A stretch of DNA of 49,032 bases from the NCBI GenBank assembly GCA_900768915.1, contig CAAGEQ010000040.1:1-49032 (forward strand), in the 5' to 3' direction. The position numbers and the translations under genes were made by a program. Each line of letters starts with the position of its first letter. The first letter of the stretch is position 1. The notes beneath the pieces are model-generated. The model searched no databases, had not been told where the DNA came from, and saw nothing but the letters and a program-made list of their open reading frames with translations. This stretch comes from Candidatus Gastranaerophilales bacterium. Lineage in GTDB: Bacteria > Cyanobacteriota > Vampirovibrionia > Gastranaerophilales > Gastranaerophilaceae. Shown here one piece after another: positions 16,146 to 24,238 of this stretch.

Positions 16146-17153
16146 ATGAGAGTAGCAGAAATACATAATAATAAAATCGTTCTTGAAGAACGTCCTAAAA
16201 TAGAATTGGAAGACAAAACAGGTGCAATCGTAAAAGTAATCGGTTGCGGTTTGTGTGGTTCAGATATTGTAAAATTCAGAGAACATATTTCAAAAGACGG
16301 CACAGTATTAGGTCACGAAATTGTTGCTGAAATAGTAGAAATCAATTCCAAAACAGGGTTTAAAATTGGAGATAAAATCGTAGCATCTCACCATATACCT
16401 TGTTTTAAATGTGCATATTGCAAAGGTGAAAGTTATTCAATGTGCCAACACTTCAAGTCTACAAACATTCGTCCAGGAGGATTTAGCGAATACGTATATT
16501 TGAGCGAAGAACATCTTGAAAACGTAACTCACCCAATGCCTAAGAATTTAACAGAAGAAGAAGCAGCATTCTATGAACCATTAGGTTGTTGCGTACGTGC
16601 AGTAAAACGTGCAAAACTTGCACCTCAATCAAATGTACTTGTAATAGGTTTAGGTACTATCGGATTATTGATGGCACAAGCATTAAGAGCATTTGGTATG
16701 AATGTTTATGGTTGCGATATTATGGACGATAGAATTGAACTTGCAAAACAACATGGAATAAACGCTTTTAATTCATTAGATGTTGAAGTTGCACACAAAT
16801 TTATTTACTCAAAAACAGATGAAATCGGTGCTGATTGTATATTTATGACATCTGGAGCAGATGCTGCTATTCCATTAGCATTACAAACAGTTCGACTTGG
16901 TGGTAAAATTCTTATTTTTGCTAGCACACCTAAGAATATGGGTTATGCAAATAACGAAATTTATTATAAAGAATTAACAGTGCTTGGTAGTTATTCACCA
17001 AGACCAGTTGATTTGGAAACATCATTAAAACTTTTGACAGATAAAGAAGTTGACGTTAAAAACTTGTCAACTATTTATCCTATAGAAAAGATTCAAGATG
17101 CATTTGACGATACCATCTCAAACAAAATAATGAAAGCATACATAAAATTTTAA
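16146..17153 (+). CDS. Zinc-dependent medium-chain dehydrogenase (sorbitol/threonine DH type)
   Basis: 335 aa. Catalytic-zinc ligands: Cys in GCGLCGSDIVKF and His-Glu in LGHEIVAEI. The structural-zinc lobe is PCFKCAYCKGESYSMCQH (Cx2Cx2Cx7C). The coenzyme-binding turn is VIGLGTIGLLMAQAL, followed by an acidic strand end GCDIMDDR, which favours NAD over NADP. An AAGGAA ribosome site precedes the ATG. A paralogue follows after 10 bp, so the pair is probably co-transcribed and may act on related polyols or amino-alcohols. Substrate not assignable. Confidence 0.9.
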   Translation: MRVAEIHNNKIVLEERPKIELEDKTGAIVKVIGCGLCGSDIVKFREHISKDGTVLGHEIVAEIVEINSKTGFKIGDKIVASHHIPCFKCAYCKGESYSMCQHFKSTNIRPGGFSEYVYLSEEHLENVTHPMPKNLTEEEAAFYEPLGCCVRAVKRAKLAPQSNVLVIGLGTIGLLMAQALRAFGMNVYGCDIMDDRIELAKQHGINAFNSLDVEVAHKFIYSKTDEIGADCIFMTSGADAAIPLALQTVRLGGKILIFASTPKNMGYANNEIYYKELTVLGSYSPRPVDLETSLKLLTDKEVDVKNLSTIYPIEKIQDAFDDTISNKIMKAYIKF

Positions 17154-17163
17154 GGAAACATAA

Positions 17164-18195
17164 ATGAAAGCTGTACTATTTTACGGACCTGAAAATATAA
17201 AATATGAAGATGTAAGACTACGTCCACTAGCAAAAGGTGAAATTTTGGTAAAAATTAAATCAGCCTTGACTTGTGGTACTGATGTTAAAACATATAGACG
17301 TGGTCACCCTGTATTGATTAAATCTATTCCATCAGGATTTGGACACGAATTTGCAGGCATCGTAGAAAAAGTTGGCGATGGTGTTGATAACCTAAAAGTT
17401 GGCGATAGAGTTGTTGCGGCAAACTCTGCACCTTGTGGAGAATGTTTCTTCTGCAGACACGAAGAATACAATCTTTGTGAGCATTTAGACTTGTTAAACG
17501 GTGCTTATGCTGAATATATTATCGTTCCAGAACGAATTGTTCAAAAAAACACTTTAATATTGCCAGATGATTTAAGTTTTGATAAAGCAGCATTTTGTGA
17601 ACCTTTAGCAAATGTTGTTCACGGTGTAGAAAGAACAGAAATTAAAGCAGGTCAAACAGTTGGTATTATAGGTATTGGACCAATTGGCTTGATGTTTGCG
17701 AGATTAGCAAAATTGAAAGGTGCAAACGTAATTGTTGCAGGTAGAAACCCATTAAAACTTAAAATGGCAGAAGAATTTGCACACGCAGACGAAATTATTG
17801 ACTTGAAGAAATATCCAAACCCAGAAAAAATCTTCAAAGAATTTACAGAAGAGAAAAAAGGTTTAGATGTTGCTGTTGAATGCGTAGGACTACCGGAAAT
17901 TTGGGAAAGAATATTCTCTTGCGTAAGACCTGGTGGTACAGTACATTTCTTTGGTGGTTGCAAATCAGGTTCAACCGTTTCAATTGATACAACAAGAATG
18001 CACTATGGCGACATCAAATTGATGAGTGTATTCCACCACACACCAAAATATTTTAGACAAGCACTAGAATATATCAAATCAGGTGATGTTGAAGTTGAAA
18101 AATTGATAACAGATACTTTACCATTGAAAGATGTTGAATTTGCAATGAAACAACACATTGCAGGCAAAGCAATTAAGTTCTTAATTAAACCGTAA
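17164..18195 (+). CDS. Zinc-dependent medium-chain dehydrogenase, second of a tandem pair
   Basis: 343 aa. TCGTDVKTYRRGHP and FGHEFAGIVEKVG supply the catalytic-zinc ligands, and PCGECFFCRHEEYNLCEHL is the structural-zinc lobe. The Rossmann turn is VGIIGIGPIGLMFARLA, with AGRNPLK at the end of the second strand, where a basic residue replaces the acidic one of the upstream paralogue; that might shift preference towards NADP (inference). The C-terminus matches L-iditol/threonine dehydrogenase-like proteins. It is last in the run and abuts the 18.2-kb repeat island. Confidence 0.9.
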   Translation: MKAVLFYGPENIKYEDVRLRPLAKGEILVKIKSALTCGTDVKTYRRGHPVLIKSIPSGFGHEFAGIVEKVGDGVDNLKVGDRVVAANSAPCGECFFCRHEEYNLCEHLDLLNGAYAEYIIVPERIVQKNTLILPDDLSFDKAAFCEPLANVVHGVERTEIKAGQTVGIIGIGPIGLMFARLAKLKGANVIVAGRNPLKLKMAEEFAHADEIIDLKKYPNPEKIFKEFTEEKKGLDVAVECVGLPEIWERIFSCVRPGGTVHFFGGCKSGSTVSIDTTRMHYGDIKLMSVFHHTPKYFRQALEYIKSGDVEVEKLITDTLPLKDVEFAMKQHIAGKAIKFLIKP

Positions 18196-18239
18196 GTTTA
18201 TATATTTCATCAAATACAGGCAAAAAACCTGTAAAATAG

Positions 18240-18660
18240 TTGTAAGTCAGGCTCCGCCTGACAAAGATATAAATATAAATTGTTTAATTATTTCGCAACA
18301 TTTCTTTGATTAAATTATTTTCAACAACAAATAATGAATACGTCACTGCGAGAAGTAGATTTTCGGTAGGGCGAAGGCGAAAGCCTAGCCCGTAACGTGG
18401 AGCAGAACCACGCTTCTGCGACCAGCCGAATAATCTAAAGAAATGAACGACAAAGCAGTCCAGAATAGTCATGCTGAATTTATTTCAGCATCTATTTAAA
18501 AGAGATTCCGAAACAAGTTCGGAATGACTCTTTATTGGATTACTTCATCATTTCACTGTCTTGGATTATTCAAAATTTCAAAAAATCGTGGTTGTGCTCC
18601 TAGTTATGGGCTTACGCCCTACCAAAAATTTGTTTTACAGTCATAAAAATGAGACAAATT
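18240..18660. repeat. Intergenic repeat island 2
   Basis: Contains a GTCAGGC/GCCTGAC hairpin (18244-18260), a segment at 18358-18432 matching 22022-22096 in inverse orientation, a module-D hairpin with different but still paired bases (TGCTGAA/TTCAGCA, 18472-18490), module B (18505-18525), and a diverged partial copy at about 18589-18640. An apparent 62-aa leftward frame (18284-18472) contains the same GLGFRLRPTEN peptide as island 1 and is not a gene. Confidence 0.85.
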
Positions 18661-18687
18661 AAATTAATACTTACATTTCTTCCAAAA

Positions 18688-20307
18688 TTATGCTTCTTGC
18701 ATTTCTACAACCCAGCGATAATATTTATCACCACCACGCAACTCAACTTCTTCTAATCGTTTATCTAACACATTAAATTCTGTTCCTTTAGGATAAATAA
18801 CTTCAAAATGTCCGTATTGGAACGTGTGGTCTGTTGCACTTGCTATATTTGCAGCCTTTGAAGTTGCTGATTTAGGGTGAATAATAAACTTCAATTCATT
18901 TGCACTTGTATCGCAAAAATCAGCATCATGAGCACTACGTAAATCCATAGAACAACTTTGTTTAGATGGTGCTACATACTTTTGACCAACTTTAAAGGTT
19001 TCATCAATATATTTTTCTGCATCATTAACCGTTGTTTCACCAGTTCTCAATCCTGTTATATTCATCCATCTTGCAACAGGAGTAATTGTTTCTCTTTTGT
19101 GACCATCTCTAAACAAATCTGTTTGAGAATTATATCTAGGGAATGCTTTAGATAACAAAATATGTTCTACATCTTCTGGCAATCCACCATCTTTTGCTTC
19201 ACTTGTATAACCCCTTGTCCAGAAATTACAAGAACCTGATAACTTCTGCAAGGCTTCTTCTTTTGACTTGTCCTTATATTCTTCAGGTCGCCATTCTTGC
19301 AAAATTTTAAGTTCATCATCAGTCAATTCAGCCTTTGGTGGCTCTACATCTGAATAATGAATATTATCTCTAATCCTTTTAATATGTGCTTCATTTTGTA
19401 ACTCCACATTAGATTTATGGGTAAAAATCAAACGTTCAATATATTCACTATATTTTTCACCTTCTTTTTGAGGTGTTGTCTCTTTTAAAGTTTCAACACC
19501 ATCAAACAACTGTCGTCTTGAACGAAGTTCATATTTTGCAAAATCTGATTCATAAGGCAACAAATTTAAACTACCACTAATACCCTTTATTTGAGTATCA
19601 TTAAGCGAATTTTTCTCTGCTATTGTTTGATATAAATTTTCAATTTTATCTTGAGAAATTCCTTTATCTTCAGCCTTTTTAAGTGTGTTCACAATACCAT
19701 TTTCAAAAACATTTGGTTGATTTATCTCATCATTATAACTTATGTGACTTTTTAATTTTTCAGCACCTAATTGTTCATCAAAATCTTTAAATAAATCATC
19801 TATAATCTTTTTGTCTGCTTTTTCTTGGGCTATTCTTGCAGCCTCAGCCTCTTTTTCAGCCTTAATATTAGCCTCTTGTTCTGCTTTAGCCTTTACTTCT
19901 TGAACGGCTTTTTCTCGAGCCTCATGTTGAGCCTTAAGAGCCTGTTCTTTAGCAATTCTTGCTTCCTCTGCTTTTTTTAATTCTTCTGCTCTAACTCTTT
20001 CAAGTTCTTGTCGTTTTAATTTTTCTAACTCTTCGGCAGATTTTTTAGCATTCTTCGCTGTTATTTTTTTCTTAGCCAAAACACCTATCGTTGTTGCAGC
20101 AATAGCACAACCAACAATTGCACCCCATTTTAGTAATTTTGACTTTTTACTATCGTTTTGAGATGAATCATTTTTATTTATTTCAACTGTATCATTTTTA
20201 AGTCCATAATTATTTGGCTTGATGGCATTTTTATGAAAACCATTAGATTTAATATTATTAGAAACCGTTGAAATAGATTTAAAATTGATACTTTCAGAAA
20301 AATTCAT
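18688..20307 (-). CDS. Tagged membrane-anchored protein with probable ADP-ribosyltransferase-fold C-terminus
   Basis: Start chosen at MNFSESINFKSIS (AGGT 6 nt upstream), 539 aa. Residues ~1-55 are polar and tag-like, ~60-80 form one transmembrane helix (WGAIVGCAIAATTIGVLA), and ~85-165 form a Lys/Glu/Ala coiled coil. A helical middle follows. The last ~140 residues suggest the ART exotoxin fold: Arg in ITGLRTGETT, then VGQKYVAPSKQSCSMD (in place of G..+..FxSTS), then GHFEVIYPKGTEFNVLD, which fits the E-x-E strand with the catalytic Glu kept but His at the first position. If active it would transfer ADP-ribose from NAD. The call rests on motif spacing only. No immunity gene is evident. Confidence 0.5.
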   Translation of the reverse strand: MNFSESINFKSISTVSNNIKSNGFHKNAIKPNNYGLKNDTVEINKNDSSQNDSKKSKLLKWGAIVGCAIAATTIGVLAKKKITAKNAKKSAEELEKLKRQELERVRAEELKKAEEARIAKEQALKAQHEAREKAVQEVKAKAEQEANIKAEKEAEAARIAQEKADKKIIDDLFKDFDEQLGAEKLKSHISYNDEINQPNVFENGIVNTLKKAEDKGISQDKIENLYQTIAEKNSLNDTQIKGISGSLNLLPYESDFAKYELRSRRQLFDGVETLKETTPQKEGEKYSEYIERLIFTHKSNVELQNEAHIKRIRDNIHYSDVEPPKAELTDDELKILQEWRPEEYKDKSKEEALQKLSGSCNFWTRGYTSEAKDGGLPEDVEHILLSKAFPRYNSQTDLFRDGHKRETITPVARWMNITGLRTGETTVNDAEKYIDETFKVGQKYVAPSKQSCSMDLRSAHDADFCDTSANELKFIIHPKSATSKAANIASATDHTFQYGHFEVIYPKGTEFNVLDKRLEEVELRGGDKYYRWVVEMQEA

Positions 20308-20385
20308 AAAATACCTATAATAAACTAACCTATACATAGATAAACGAAATTTTTAATAAAAAATTGCCTTGATATTAAGGAATGT

Positions 20386-20424
20386 AAAAGATTGGTTAAA
20401 TATAAATTACTTAACCAATCTTTA
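20386..20424 (-). terminator. Terminator after the 232-aa tagged gene
   Basis: AAAGATTGGTTAA pairs with TTAACCAATCTTT around an 11-nt loop, 23 nt beyond the stop of the leftward gene and followed by TTT. It separates that gene from the ART-like gene, which has its own AGGT start region. Confidence 0.75.
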
Positions 20425-20446
20425 TCTTTTATATCAAAAATTTTCT

Positions 20447-21145
20447 TTATTCTGCTAATTTGTTATTTTTAAGATTATCAACAGTTTTTATAAATTTATT
20501 TAAACTCTCAAGTTTATCATTATCATTTTCATTTTCTTGAATTGTTCTAGGTTGTTTAAGTTTTTCTTGAGACTTTGCACTTTCTTTTTTCTTTAATATT
20601 TTTTGTTCTAATTCTTTTAAATCATCATTGATATTGATATCACCAACTTGTGACCAATAACCTTCTGCACCTAAATCATCTTTACCGACACCTGGTTTTG
20701 TTTCTACCCATGTATATTTAGATTTCGAATCTTTATCAAAATATCTATTTACTTTATTTGAAAAATATTCCTTATCGAATTTTCTAACTGCAAATTCATG
20801 GTGTGTTGAAAACACATCAGCATTGTTTGATTTTGAAAAGAAATTCTTTATTCTATTTAATACACCAGATTTTTGATTTGCTTTTGCATCTGAATCTATA
20901 TAACGAACATCAAAAGAATAAAGATAATTACCCTTTTGATAGCCTTTTTTAATTTTATTCACATCCATATTGATTTCAACATCATGATTTTTTATGAAAT
21001 TCTGAACATTTGGATTGTTTTTGAAAGCTTCCAACATTTCTGTACCTTGTTTAGGGAAATTTTTAAAATTCTTATAATTAACATTTTTTACCGACTGAAA
21101 ATTAACGTTATTATAACGGTTGATATTATTATTAATCAAATTCAT
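20447..21145 (-). CDS. Tagged hypothetical protein
   Basis: The start is set at MNLINNNINRYNNVNFQSVK (AAAGGT upstream); 232 aa. NVNFQSVKN is a clear instance of the N-terminal tag. The body is hydrophilic, β-containing in the middle (NYLYSFDVRYID) and Lys/Glu-rich helical at the end. There is no signal peptide, transmembrane helix or known catalytic motif. It lies upstream of the ART-like gene with a terminator between them, so co-expression is not assured. Family not recognised. Confidence 0.6.
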   Translation of the reverse strand: MNLINNNINRYNNVNFQSVKNVNYKNFKNFPKQGTEMLEAFKNNPNVQNFIKNHDVEINMDVNKIKKGYQKGNYLYSFDVRYIDSDAKANQKSGVLNRIKNFFSKSNNADVFSTHHEFAVRKFDKEYFSNKVNRYFDKDSKSKYTWVETKPGVGKDDLGAEGYWSQVGDININDDLKELEQKILKKKESAKSQEKLKQPRTIQENENDNDKLESLNKFIKTVDNLKNNKLAE

Positions 21146-21257
21146 AGATACACTACCTTTCAAAATTTTTCATACAACTATATAATTCTTCTAAAAATAA
21201 ATATTTTCTTATCTTTAAGTAATTATTTACATAAGTACATAAAATTATAATGCAAAA

Positions 21258-21283
21258 CGACTAGTACTAATTAGTACTAGTCG
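21258..21283. terminator. 26-bp perfect palindrome, likely terminator
   Basis: CGACTAGTACTAA is followed immediately by its exact reverse complement. It is 27 bp downstream of the leftward 76-aa gene with a short T-run (GTTTTG) on that strand and CTATTTTT on the other. A two-sided terminator is most likely; a regulator site is the alternative. Confidence 0.6.
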
Positions 21284-21309
21284 CTATTTTTCAAATTAAA
21301 TTGTGACTA

Positions 21310-21540
21310 CTAAACTACATAACTTACAGGGTGCGTTTGCTTCTTTTTACCACCAAAAAGTGAAGTAATGCTTTCTTTTAAACTAATAATACCTTCATAA
21401 ATTTCTTGGTTCGACAAACCTTCATTCACTTTTACCTTTGGTGCAGACGTACATGCAACTTGTGGTTTTGCTAAACAACTTGCAGGTAAAATGTCTTTAG
21501 AAGTAAAACTTGCCATTTGATAGGGAAATAATACTTTCAT
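21310..21540 (-). CDS. Small tagged hypothetical protein
   Basis: 76 aa from MKVLFPYQMASFTSKDIL, with GAGGTG upstream deciding the start. MASFTSK resembles the tag motif. There are two Cys (SCLAK, ACTSA), a short amphipathic helix (NQEIYEGIISLKESITSLF) and a GGKKKQTH tail. It is too short for an enzyme and no family is recognised. It stands alone between a palindromic terminator and a 900-bp non-coding stretch. Confidence 0.5.
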   Translation of the reverse strand: MKVLFPYQMASFTSKDILPASCLAKPQVACTSAPKVKVNEGLSNQEIYEGIISLKESITSLFGGKKKQTHPVSYVV

Positions 21541-21779
21541 AATATACACCTCGATTTAGACCACTCATATTATAGCATATAAAAATATTTTTGCAAGTCT
21601 AAAGTTCAATAATAATGTACATTTTAGCCATTTTTAAAGTGTAACTTTTACAATTCTAATCGATATAATTCAGATATATTTTGAAAATATTTATAAAAAA
21701 TTCTTAAAAAAAATTTTATATATTTTCACATTAAAATAGTTTTGTCATTTCTTTAATATAAACTTTAATATTCCTAAAA

Positions 21780-22445
21780 ATGAAATGACGAAGTAATCCA
21801 CTAAAAAGTCATTCCGAATTCATTTCGGAATCTCTTTTAATTTTTAATTTATTAATTATTTTGCAACATTTCTTTGACCGCAAAGAAACGTTGCACAAAG
21901 AAACTCCTGACCTAAACTTCATTCCCGCATCATTTGTAATTATTCTACATAGAGTTTCGGAACTCGTGAATTTACAAATATTTTAAAATGCTAGTAAATT
22001 CACTCAAACACCTGTCTTGAATTATTCGGCTGGTCGCAGAAGCGTGGTTCTGCTCCACGTTACGGGCTAGGCTTTCGCCTTCGCCCTACCGAAAATTCGC
22101 TCAACATAAAGCAGAATAAAACAATGATGGTTCATTACGTTAAGGTCGAATTTTATGTATTACTTGTTAAATTATGCCATTACGAGGAATGGATTTTCGA
22201 CTCTGCGAGCAAAATAATTAAGTATTATTTTGTGAAAGGTAATGACGACAAAGTTTAGCCCGTAACTAGAAGCAAAACAATGCTTTTGCGAAATCCCAAA
22301 TAATCCAAGACCGTGAAATGACGATGTAATCCACTAAAAAGTCATTCCGAACTCGTTTCGGAATCTCTTTTTTAGACCTTGAAACAAGTTCAATGTGACA
22401 ATTTTTTCTGGATTGCCACAAAAATCAAAGATTTTCTTGCAATAA
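21780..22445. repeat. Intergenic repeat island 3
   Basis: Modules in order: B (21811-21831), a long imperfect hairpin GCAAC..GTTGC (21863-21894), E (GTGAATTTAC/GTAAATTCAC, 21966-22003), A in its longest form (22022-22187), B again (22344-22364), then D and C (22378-22440) in inverse order and orientation to island 1. The 230 bp before it (21550-21779) are AT-rich with no supported gene. No coding frame or IS-type terminal repeats are visible. Confidence 0.85.
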
Positions 22446-22456
22446 CAATTATTAGA

Positions 22457-22954
22457 TTAGTTCTCTATAAATGTTGGAGCATTTTGTGGACTTTTACCAC
22501 GTCGTTCCTTTTGATAATATGCATAAGTCATTGGTAAAACATCACTTCTCAAAATCTCACCACTAACAATAGTGGCAACAAAAACTGTATGTGTATCCGT
22601 TTCAAATTTATCAACAACATCACATATCAAATACCCGATTGCAGATTTTATTACGCATAATTCATCAATCTTTAAGCATTCAATATCTTTAAACTTATCA
22701 CTATCACGACCAGATTGAAAACCAAGACTAGCAATAATATCATTATCAATATCTTCACCCAATATAGAAACTGCAAACTTTTGAGAACGATTCAAACACT
22801 CATTTGTATAATTATTATGATTTAAACTAACAACAACAGTATCATACGTAACCTGCATTACACTATTTGCTATACAACCAACATCACGTCCATTATCTAA
22901 TGTACTAATTGCATACATACCATAAGATAACTGTTTTAAGACATTTTTATTCAT
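22457..22954 (-). CDS. Flavin reductase-like FMN-binding split-barrel protein
   Basis: 165 aa from MNKNVLKQLSYGMYAISTLD; AGAGG 5 nt upstream decides the start, and the longer in-frame extension would run through a terminator. YGMYAIST, GCIANSVMQVTYD..VVVSLN and FAVSILGED match the flavoredoxin / flavin reductase domain that follows a rubredoxin in anaerobic flavoproteins. It binds FMN and passes electrons; the redox partner is unknown and none is adjacent. It is downstream of an XRE regulator. Confidence 0.85.
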   Translation of the reverse strand: MNKNVLKQLSYGMYAISTLDNGRDVGCIANSVMQVTYDTVVVSLNHNNYTNECLNRSQKFAVSILGEDIDNDIIASLGFQSGRDSDKFKDIECLKIDELCVIKSAIGYLICDVVDKFETDTHTVFVATIVSGEILRSDVLPMTYAYYQKERRGKSPQNAPTFIEN

Positions 22955-22963
22955 ATAACCTCT

Positions 22964-22989
22964 AAAAAAAGGGAGATAAAATCTCCCTA
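22964..22989 (-). terminator. Terminator between the XRE gene and flavin reductase gene
   Basis: GGGAGAT-TTT-ATCTCCC followed by seven T's on the minus strand, a textbook intrinsic terminator. It ends ~10 nt before the AGAGG of the flavin reductase, leaving no room for a separate promoter after it. Expression of the reductase therefore needs read-through or attenuation control. Confidence 0.85.
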
Positions 22990-22994
22990 CAAGT

Positions 22995-23555
22995 CTATTG
23001 TTTTGAAGATACAAATTTTTTCGCACAATCTAGCATTGTACTAACCAATTCTGAATTAGAATATATATTCATTCCATTCAGTTCTAAAACCTGTTTAAAT
23101 CTATCTTCCCAAATATCAAAAGTTTCTTCATCACTCATTTCAACAACTTTTGCAATTGATTCTAACTCTTTATAATCAATTGGTATAGGCAAAGCACCTC
23201 TTAAAATATCAACTATATCTAACCTTTTATTACGAGGAAATGCTTTTAAGAAATCTACAACTTTCATTTTCTTTGATTTCAAAATATTTCTAATCTTTAA
23301 TACAGAATCATCAATCAAAATTGGTTCTTGTGGAAGTCTATATTCATCAAAAACTTCTGGCTCAACTTCCATCACAGTTGCAATACGCTCTAATGTTGTT
23401 CCTCTTGTTGAAAACGGAATTGTATTATCAATCAAGTTATACACATAAGATAATGTTACACCTATCATTTGAGCAAAATCTTTTTTATGCAATTTATTCT
23501 TTTCTAAAAATTCTGAAAGTTTTTTAGAACTCTTCGTATTTATTATTTCTTTCAT
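22995..23555 (-). CDS. XRE-family helix-turn-helix regulator
   Basis: 186 aa. Residues ~10-70 form the HTH (LSEFLEKNKLHKKDFAQMIGVTLSYVYNLI followed by TLERIATVMEVEPEVF). A second, weaker repeat of the same fold seems present at residues ~85-145 (VVDFLKAF..LDIVDILRGALPIP..ELESIAKVVEMSDEETF). The promoter region has a 9-bp inverted repeat whose arms flank the -10, suggesting autoregulation. It probably controls the flavin reductase that follows. Confidence 0.8.
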   Translation of the reverse strand: MKEIINTKSSKKLSEFLEKNKLHKKDFAQMIGVTLSYVYNLIDNTIPFSTRGTTLERIATVMEVEPEVFDEYRLPQEPILIDDSVLKIRNILKSKKMKVVDFLKAFPRNKRLDIVDILRGALPIPIDYKELESIAKVVEMSDEETFDIWEDRFKQVLELNGMNIYSNSELVSTMLDCAKKFVSSKQ

Positions 23556-23574
23556 AAATTTACCCTTTCTTTTT

Positions 23575-23607
23575 AATTATCAACATTATTGTATTTAATT
23601 GATAATT
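23575..23607 (-). promoter_or_regulatory. Candidate autoregulatory operator around the XRE gene -10
   Basis: AATTATCAA (23575-23583) and TTGATAATT (23599-23607) are perfect inverted arms. The -10-like TACAAT of the leftward gene (23588-23593) sits between them. A separate 9-bp inverted repeat, AATATTTAT/ATAAATATT, is at 23639-23661. Confidence 0.5.
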
Positions 23608-23747
23608 TTGTAATCGTTAATAAGATAAACATCATGGTAATATTTATTTGGCATAAATATTAAACAAAAATTTGAATAAAAATGCTAAAAAATATAATGC
23701 CCAAATAATTAACTTTATGGTATTATTTAGAAGTAAAGGGGGCTTAT

Positions 23748-24236
23748 ATGAATTTATTGTTAATAAAACAAATTGGTTTATTTAGTGTGCTAATCGGACT
23801 AATAGTCGGTATTATCACTGCAATTCCATTTATAGGTCCTATTATTTTTACATTATATTTTATGGCTTTATCAGCAGGTATAATTATTTATTTAAAAAAG
23901 AACAACATTCTTGGTGATATTACAGTCAAAGAAGGTGGAATACTCGGTGCCGTAATAGGTTTTGCATCTTTTGTTGCATTTTCTGTGGTATTTGTTCCAT
24001 TATCAACATTATGTTCTTTTCTATTTAATGATTGGGCTGGAAAAGTTATTGTTCAATGTTTCACTTCTCCTGCAACATTTTTTGTATTTTTATTCTTACT
24101 GTTCTTTGTTGCTCTTTTGTGTGCATTAATGAATGGTTTTTCCGGTGCTGCAACAGCCTACATTTATGAAGTACTTGCGAGTATAAAACACGACGAAGAA
24201 AACTATGAAAAATATGAGAATAATAATTTGAGGTAA
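23748..24236 (+). CDS. Four-helix integral membrane protein, function unknown
   Basis: 162 aa, about four transmembrane segments (IGLFSVLIGLIVGIITAIPFIGPIIF, GAVIGFASFVAFSVVF, FFVFLFLLFFVALLCALM and others), with a charged C-terminal tail (KHDEENYEKYE). AAAGGGGG gives a strong ribosome site and TATTAT lies upstream. It is 2 bp from mtnA, so the two genes are probably co-transcribed. No transporter family recognised. Confidence 0.7.
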   Translation: MNLLLIKQIGLFSVLIGLIVGIITAIPFIGPIIFTLYFMALSAGIIIYLKKNNILGDITVKEGGILGAVIGFASFVAFSVVFVPLSTLCSFLFNDWAGKVIVQCFTSPATFFVFLFLLFFVALLCALMNGFSGAATAYIYEVLASIKHDEENYEKYENNNLR

Positions 24237-24238
24237 TT

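Noticed and set aside
18284..18472. 62-aa leftward reading frame in island 2
   Set aside because: Same repeat-derived peptide as above, with no start signals.
21780..22445. Insertion sequence or MITE
   Set aside because: No transposase frame, no defined terminal inverted repeats and no target duplication could be seen; kept as repeat island only.
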